From positions 42,195,501 through 42,259,500 of the forward strand of contig BSWB01000001.1 in NCBI GenBank assembly GCA_033239125.1: a stretch of 64,000 nt of DNA. The letters run 5' to 3'. A model generated the notes under the pieces. The model did not search any database. It saw only the letters and a list, made by a program, of their open reading frames with translations, and had not been told where the DNA came from. The DNA comes from Fagopyrum homotropicum (taxonomy: Eukaryota > Streptophyta > Magnoliopsida > Caryophyllales > Polygonaceae). The stretch's first letter is position 1. Each line of letters starts with the position of its first letter. Position numbers and translations under genes: made by a program. Shown here piece after piece: positions 59,433-64,000 of this stretch.

Positions 59433-59606
59433 GGATATTACTATAAGGCTTGCAAGAGTGTTTTAGGAATGATTTTATATGATTAAGTTTCACATAAAAT
59501 CATAGAAGTTGGGAAAAGAATATTTTATGTGATTAACTCTTCGCATAAAATGACAAGATTTTAGTTGACTCCGGATTTACCGGAAATTAAATTTCCGGGT
59601 ATTACA
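57168..59606 (-). repeat. E LTR4 (2439 bp, outer 5' LTR)
   Basis: Shortest copy, with the shortest (TA)n (about 58308-58347) and (TTTA)n (about 59397-59425) tracts. It shares single-base states with LTR1 at the sites where LTR2 and LTR3 differ. Followed by TSD CAAAG. Confidence 0.95.
58639..59127 (-). CDS. Hypothetical 162-aa ORF inside E LTR4
   Basis: Most diverged copy: replacements include V to I (start of NKIITED), S to T, L to P, T to S and V to G relative to LTR1. The frame is still open. Product unknown. Confidence 0.3.
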   Translation of the reverse strand: MKALTHLQNKIITEDLDTFTIRPLTSQPLPSLIAYERYLGTDFTRDSASPSDSIVLERSRRPPSLELLQQPSLQQHLVDDNGEVKPTRKGEPYDPSFLSLPVMLGFLMGSTMRSGQGRHQPCGQSRRPESLHRPRSRALKPVTYRVPSEPIGFTWVVVHACS

Positions 59607-59611
59607 CAAAG
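59607..59611. repeat. Target-site duplication CAAAG of array E, right copy
   Basis: Identical to 37701-37705. Confidence 0.95.
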
Positions 59612-62600
59612 CCCGAACGGCATTCTCCTATAAGCGAACGTACCCCATGGGCACGTGAATGGGTCTTCTCCTGATCATCCGGATGTATCGGAATCTGAAA
59701 GAAACCACTATAACCGTCAAGATAGCAAAAGTGAGAATGTTGCGCTAACCTTTCAAGCATTTGATCGATGAAGGGTAGTGGGAAGTGATCCTTCCTCGTT
59801 GCGTTGTTAAGCTTGAGGTAGTCTATGCACATCCGCCATCCCGTTACTGTTCGGGTAGGAATGAGTTCGTTATTCTTGTTGGTGATAACCGTCATTCCTC
59901 CCTTCTTCGGAACTACTTGAACCGGACTCACCCACTTACTATCGGAGATAGGATAGATAATACCTGCATCAAGAAGTTTAAGAATTTCCTTCTTGACAAC
60001 CTCCTTCATGGTCGGATTCAACCGCCTTTGAGGTTGTCTTGAAGTCCTAAAGTCTTCCTCCATTAATATTTTATGCATGCATAGGGAGGGTTTGATTTCT
60101 ACTAAGTCTTCTATAGTATAGCCTAAAGCTTTCCTATGTTTCCTAAGGACAACCATAAGCTTACTATGTTCATCTATGATTAGATCGGAGCTAACAATAA
60201 CTGGATAAGTAGAGTTAGGTCCTAGAAAAGCGTACCTCAGATGAGTAGGAAGTGGCTTTAGTTCCGTTGCTTTCGGAGCTTCCAATGGCTCTTGAGGAGC
60301 ATCCGATGTCTCCTTAGAAGTGTCTAAGGGTGTAGAAGGTGTGGGAGAAGAATCAAAAGAAGTTGAAGAAGTGGCACGATCACCCTCTTCCACGGCCAAA
60401 ATTACGGTTTCCATACACCCTCCACGGCCGTGGTTTAGGGCGTGGAAAGGAAATACGGTTGCTCTATTTCCTCCACGACCGTGTAACCCTCTGGAGTGAG
60501 CCACGCTTTGGGTTGTGAAATCCACGGCCGTGGAATATAGTGTATGGCCGTGGATTCTCACGTTTTCTGCCTCGTCGTGGAGTTTCTCAAACTCCTCTTC
60601 ACACACTTCCTCTTGTGCTTCTAAGGCTTCAATTGCCTCATTGCACTCCTCTTCTTCCCCTACATTCGTTAGACTCATAGCAATAACCTTTTGCAAAGGA
60701 TCTTTGAAGAGAATCGCACTTACGTCCTCTCTAGACAACCCCTCTTCATCTTGGATATTGAATATATCCTCATCAAAGATTGGCTCCTTCATTAGAGTGG
60801 AAAGAACGAACTCTACCTTCTCTTCTTCTATGTCAAAGGCGAGTCTAGCATTCTTGCAATCGACTATGCAGCCGGAAGTTGCAAGAAACGGTCTTCCGAG
60901 TATGATCGGGACCGGACTATCTGCAGGAATGTCAAGCACAACAAAATCGATGGGAACAAAGAATTTACCTAGCTTGACTGGGACGTCTTCTACAATACCG
61001 ACAGGGCGAGTGATGGATCGATCCGCCATGTACAACGTCATCTTCACTGGTTTAGGGTCGCCTAAACCGATCTTCCTACATAATGCAAGTGGTATGATGC
61101 TCACACTTGCTCCCAAGTCACATAATGCATCATATGTGACATCTCCCACTCCTATGGGAATACAAAATAACCCCGGATCCTTTAGCTTTGGGGGCATTTT
61201 CTCCTTCAAGGTCTTGATGAGATCCGAAGAATCCGAACTCATCTTAACCTCTCCAAAATCTTCTAGCTTCCTCTTGTTGGAGAGGAGCTCCTTTAAGAAC
61301 TTGCCATAAGCCGGCATACCTACAATAGCATCAATGAAAGGTATATTAATATGCAGCTTGCTCATGAGTTCTATAAACTTACCAAATTGTTTATCTAGGC
61401 GCGCTCTCGCTCTAGATTGAGGGAATGGTAGGGGAGGTTTGTAAGCCGGAGGAGGAACGTAGACATTTTCCTTCTCCTTCCCCTTCTCTTTGTCTTTCTC
61501 AACGGGGACTTCAACAAACTTAGGTTGTGGATCGGTGGTAGTCACTCCGCTCCTAGTTGTGATTGCCATCACCCTTCCCTTAGGGTTGTCCTCCGTCTTT
61601 CCTGGAAGTTTCCCTTGATTCCTAGGAACTTCCTCCGCATGGTTGAACATTTGGTTTTCTAAAACCTTTTGGGCTTTGTCAACCTTAGAAATTTGATCAT
61701 CAACCTTAATGATGCGGTTCTCCAATCCTTGAAGCTTTCCCAAAATCGTTTCCAACATGGGATCGGGCTTCTCCTTCCCCGAAGTGTTTCCTCCATTAGA
61801 TGTTTGCCCCTGGCTTTTCAAAGGAGTAGAGGAAGAGGAAGGTGGAGTTAGTGAATTCGAATTGGAAGGATAAGAGTTACCGGAGTTTTGTTGATTGGAG
61901 CGCCAATTGTTGTTGTTTGAACCCCTATTGTTGTTCCAATTGTTGTTCCGGTTGTTGTTGTTGTCATTCCAATTATTATTCCGGTTGTTGTTCCGGTTAT
62001 TGTTGTTGCGGTTGGTATTTTCACCACCGTTGTTGTTGTTGCCCAAGTAGCCAACATCCTTTCCTTGTTGCTTTGGAAAGTTGGTTTTGATAGCCTCCTT
62101 CAACTCTTTGATCTCATTGTTGAGGGAGAAAATCTGATTTTGAGCTTCATGTGTGAGCTTTGCTCCTTGCTCCACACGATTTCCTTCAACTTTCCGGTGG
62201 GAATACTTCTCTATGACCCTTGCTTGCTTCTCAATGAAGTCCCAAGCGTCATCTTCCCTCATGTCCATGAATGTACCACATGAGAGGGATTGGAGCTTGA
62301 ATTGTGTCTCCACATCCAGCCCCTTATAGTATATCTCTAGCAATGCAAGCTTGGATATGCCATGATGAGGACAATCCAAGAGCAAATCCTGAAACCTTTC
62401 CCAAGATTGAAACAAACTTTCGTTAGATCTCATGGAAAATGCATTAATCTTACCTCTAAGTTCCGCCGTTTTGGATGGCGGAAAGAACTTAGTGAGGAAC
62501 TCCGCGGAAAGGTCTTCCCATGTGTCTAGTTTCCCACTAGGAAGAGCTTGATACCAAGACAATGCTTTCCCCTTCAAGGAGAAGAAGAAAGGCTTGAGCT

Positions 62601-63273
62601 TATAGTTGTTGGTAGTCGCGTTCTTCGGCCTCATTGTCTCCATCATACACTCAAAGTTTTGCAAGTGTTGGTGTGGAGATTCAGCGCTTGTCCCGCCAAA
62701 TTGGTTTTGGCGAACAAGAGTAATAACTTGAGGGTTGAAGCTAAACCCTTGTACATCATCAGCATCAAAGTTCACACCTAGACGGTGTGGTTGCTGCATT
62801 GGATCCATCCTTTGGCCAAGAGTTCTTGGCTCCTCATCCACACGTTCGATCCTAGCATTCCTAGGTGGAACACGGCGATTAGCAGCTGCCCGTGGATGGA
62901 ATGGATTCACATTGATCGTGGGATCAATTTCCTCTAGTGGTGGCATGGAGGAGTCGCTATCATCATTAGATGAGTTGGCTCTAACCGATCTTCCCGGTCT
63001 CCTCCTTTTCTTTTTCTCCTTGAGGTTGTTTATCTTAATCCTCATTTGGAATATCATATCAGTTAGATCATCAACCTTCATTTGGTGACGATCCGTTTCT
63101 TCTCTACGAGTCTTCTCACTCCATAGGAGTTGAGCTTCTTTCTCCGCTAGCTCCGATTGAAGATCACGTTCGTGTTCTTCAGCCATTTTCTTTTCCTTTC
63201 GCTTTTGCCTTAAAGTTCTCTCAAGCTCTTGATCAAGAGGTAAGAGATCCTCGGTGTTCCTAGACCTGCGCAT
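59612..63273 (-). pseudogene. gag-pol: gag-pol of D, 5' part (gag, protease, start of RT)
   Basis: The ATG is at 63273 (MRRSRNTEDLLPLD). The frame stays open for about 1200 codons: charged coiled-coil N-terminus; gag core with NQFGG, WYQALP and KFFPPSKT (about aa 195-290); a long Asn-rich tract (61880-62040) with no CCHC knuckle; aspartic protease with DLGAS near 61115 and ILGRPFL; a linker with CGGCCG modules; and the first half of RT (YLDGYSGFFQ near 59710). Compared with A and B, one base is missing near 59662-59666, after QEKT, which shifts the frame. The shifted frame then runs to the E insertion. RT continues left of E at 37700. Confidence 0.94.
60385..60565 (-). promoter_or_regulatory. 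CGGCCG modules inside the D coding frame
   Basis: CCACGGCCGTGG at 60422-60433 and 60522-60533, with degenerate copies and half-sites AATTACGG and ATACGG around them. They encode low-complexity HGRG-type peptides. The position, between protease and RT, is the same as in B, but the arm type is that of D's own LTR. Confidence 0.7.
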
Positions 63274-63351
63274 GCACTCAAAGAGATATCAAATAACAAG
63301 GGAGAAACTCCCAAGCTTGACAACCAAAAACCGAATTCGGCCTAGACCAAA

Positions 63352-63369
63352 TCCCCGGCAACGGCGCCA
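63352..63369 (-). other. Primer binding site of D (tRNA-Asp)
   Basis: The minus strand reads TGGCGCCGTTGCCGGGGA, 6 nt from the 5' LTR. Confidence 0.93.
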
Positions 63370-63375
63370 AAAACT

Positions 63376-64000
63376 TATTCGCCACTTAGCGTGCGTGCAA
63401 ATAAGCTTTAACTTTATAAAACTAGAATCAAGCAAGCGAACCCGCAGTGTACGGATCGACGTAGTTAAGCAAGAATTCCAGAGTATCGAACACAGGGATT
63501 TGGGGGGTTAAATCCAGTTGTAGGTTATCAAGCAAGTAATTGTAAGAGCTTTTCGAATTATTGGGAAAACAACAATCCTAAAGATCCAGATATCCAGTTG
63601 TGGCAATCGATTCAAGATATACTAAAGGTATAAGGACAGAGTTGAGATATGCAAAGGTATGCTAATGTAAGGTAATCGTACGGTGAAGTTCCAAAAACCT
63701 TATATGACTCACCTACAAGATACTCTCTATAAAGGTTGTTGAGGCTTCAGTATAGAAAGGTTCTAAAGGTAAGAATTAACGTCAAATACCCAAACTTGTA
63801 ATCCAAGGATCAAGACTAACTAAATCGATTAAGGTTATGACACTCACAATCGAGGTAGAGGTTGTTGAGGCTTCACTACCACCTAGAAAAGGCAAGCCAA
63901 GACTAAGTTAAAGCAAACCTTTAACTTTGGATTAAAGTAAAAGCAAGTTCGTAACTTAACACAAAATTACGGCTAGTTCTTGAGTTCCACGGCCGTGGAA
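63376..64000 (-). repeat. 5' LTR of element D, cut by the window end
   Basis: Matches 28232-28856 of the 3' LTR. Its inner end has TA in place of the canonical TG (LTR end CA to TA on the element strand). U5 stem-loop at 63441-63454; palindrome TTCCACGGCCGTGGAA ends exactly at 64000. Confidence 0.93.

Larger units (their letters stand above)
37706..59606 (-). mobile_element. Tandem LTR-retrotransposon array E (4 LTRs, 3 internal regions)
   Basis: Order on the plus strand: LTR1 37706-40200, internal 40201-44205, LTR2 44206-46684, internal 46685-50689, LTR3 50690-53162, internal 53163-57167, LTR4 57168-59606. The element runs right to left, since an initiator tRNA-Met primer site lies left of LTR2, LTR3 and LTR4 and polypurine tracts lie right of LTR1, LTR2 and LTR3. 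All three internal regions are 4005 bp. LTRs are 2495, 2479, 2473 and 2439 bp and differ mainly in microsatellite length. No gag or pol is recognisable, so E is non-autonomous. Its LTR and leader are homologous to G. Confidence 0.95.
28232..64000 (-). mobile_element. Athila-type element D, with third ORF
   Basis: Minus-strand element whose 3' LTR is 28232-29941 and whose 5' LTR starts at 63376 and runs out of the window. It has a tRNA-Asp primer site, gag-pol and a third ORF of 521 codons. It is inserted in the gag of C; the 5 bp before it are AACAA, and the second TSD copy must lie beyond the window. It is itself interrupted by solo LTR F and by array E. The visible 625 bp of the 5' LTR differ from the 3' LTR at about 11 sites by eye. 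Confidence 0.95.

Noticed and set aside
37706..59606. E as four independent insertions
   Set aside because: Inner junctions go LTR-primer site or polypurine tract-LTR with no TSD or foreign sequence; only the outer ends have CAAAG.

Overview
The window is 64 kb of plant nuclear DNA made almost entirely of nested LTR retrotransposons. I found no host gene, tRNA or rRNA gene. Evidence for a plant genome: Athila-type Ty3/gypsy polyproteins with an 18-nt primer site complementary to the 3' end of tRNA-Asp; chromovirus-like Ty3/gypsy elements primed by initiator tRNA-Met (TGGTATCAGAGC); 5-bp target-site duplications; and long (TA)n tracts inside LTRs. Probably a eudicot; the species cannot be fixed from this sequence.

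Layout. (1) Athila element A (+) supplies 1-3623 and 15002-17842: the 3' part of pol, a 3' untranslated region and the 3' LTR. It is split by a complete Athila element B (+, 3624-15001; TSD CTTCT). (2) 17843-18165 is unassigned. (3) 18166-25897 is a decayed chromovirus-like element G (-) with a complete 3' LTR and a truncated 5' LTR. (4) At about 25898-25901 G is fused to the truncated 5' LTR of Athila element C (+), whose gag is cut at 28231 by Athila element D (-, 28232 to beyond the window end). (5) D has gag-pol (split), a third ORF, and two LTRs. Its third ORF is split by a solo Athila LTR F (32168-33906, TSD CCCAT). Its reverse transcriptase is split by E (37706-59606, TSD CAAAG). (6) E is a head-to-tail array of four LTRs and three internal regions, each internal region exactly 4005 bp, of a non-autonomous relative of G.

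No element here is intact. A, B, C and D gag/pol carry nonsense codons, a frameshift or insertions; G is degenerate; E has no recognisable gag or pol. B has LTRs that differ at about 1% of sites and E has nearly identical LTRs, so both are young. D and then G are older by LTR divergence.

The most interesting signal is a set of cis-acting modules in the Athila elements. Each module is a perfect palindrome around a constant CGGCCG core with inverted half-sites on both sides. The arms differ between elements (AAAT/ATTT in B; CCA/TGG in A, C and D; a degenerate CTC/GAG type in F) but are the same throughout one element. Modules lie upstream of the LTR TATA box, about 400-500 bp downstream of it, inside the coding linker between protease and reverse transcriptase, and around a second TATA box just before the third ORF of D. 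This looks like a family-specific binding-site system, and it predicts an internal promoter for the third ORF. Other notable points are the reconstructable history of the E array, a GGGAC-loop hairpin before the polypurine tracts of both lineages, and a U5 stem-loop supported by a compensatory base-pair change.
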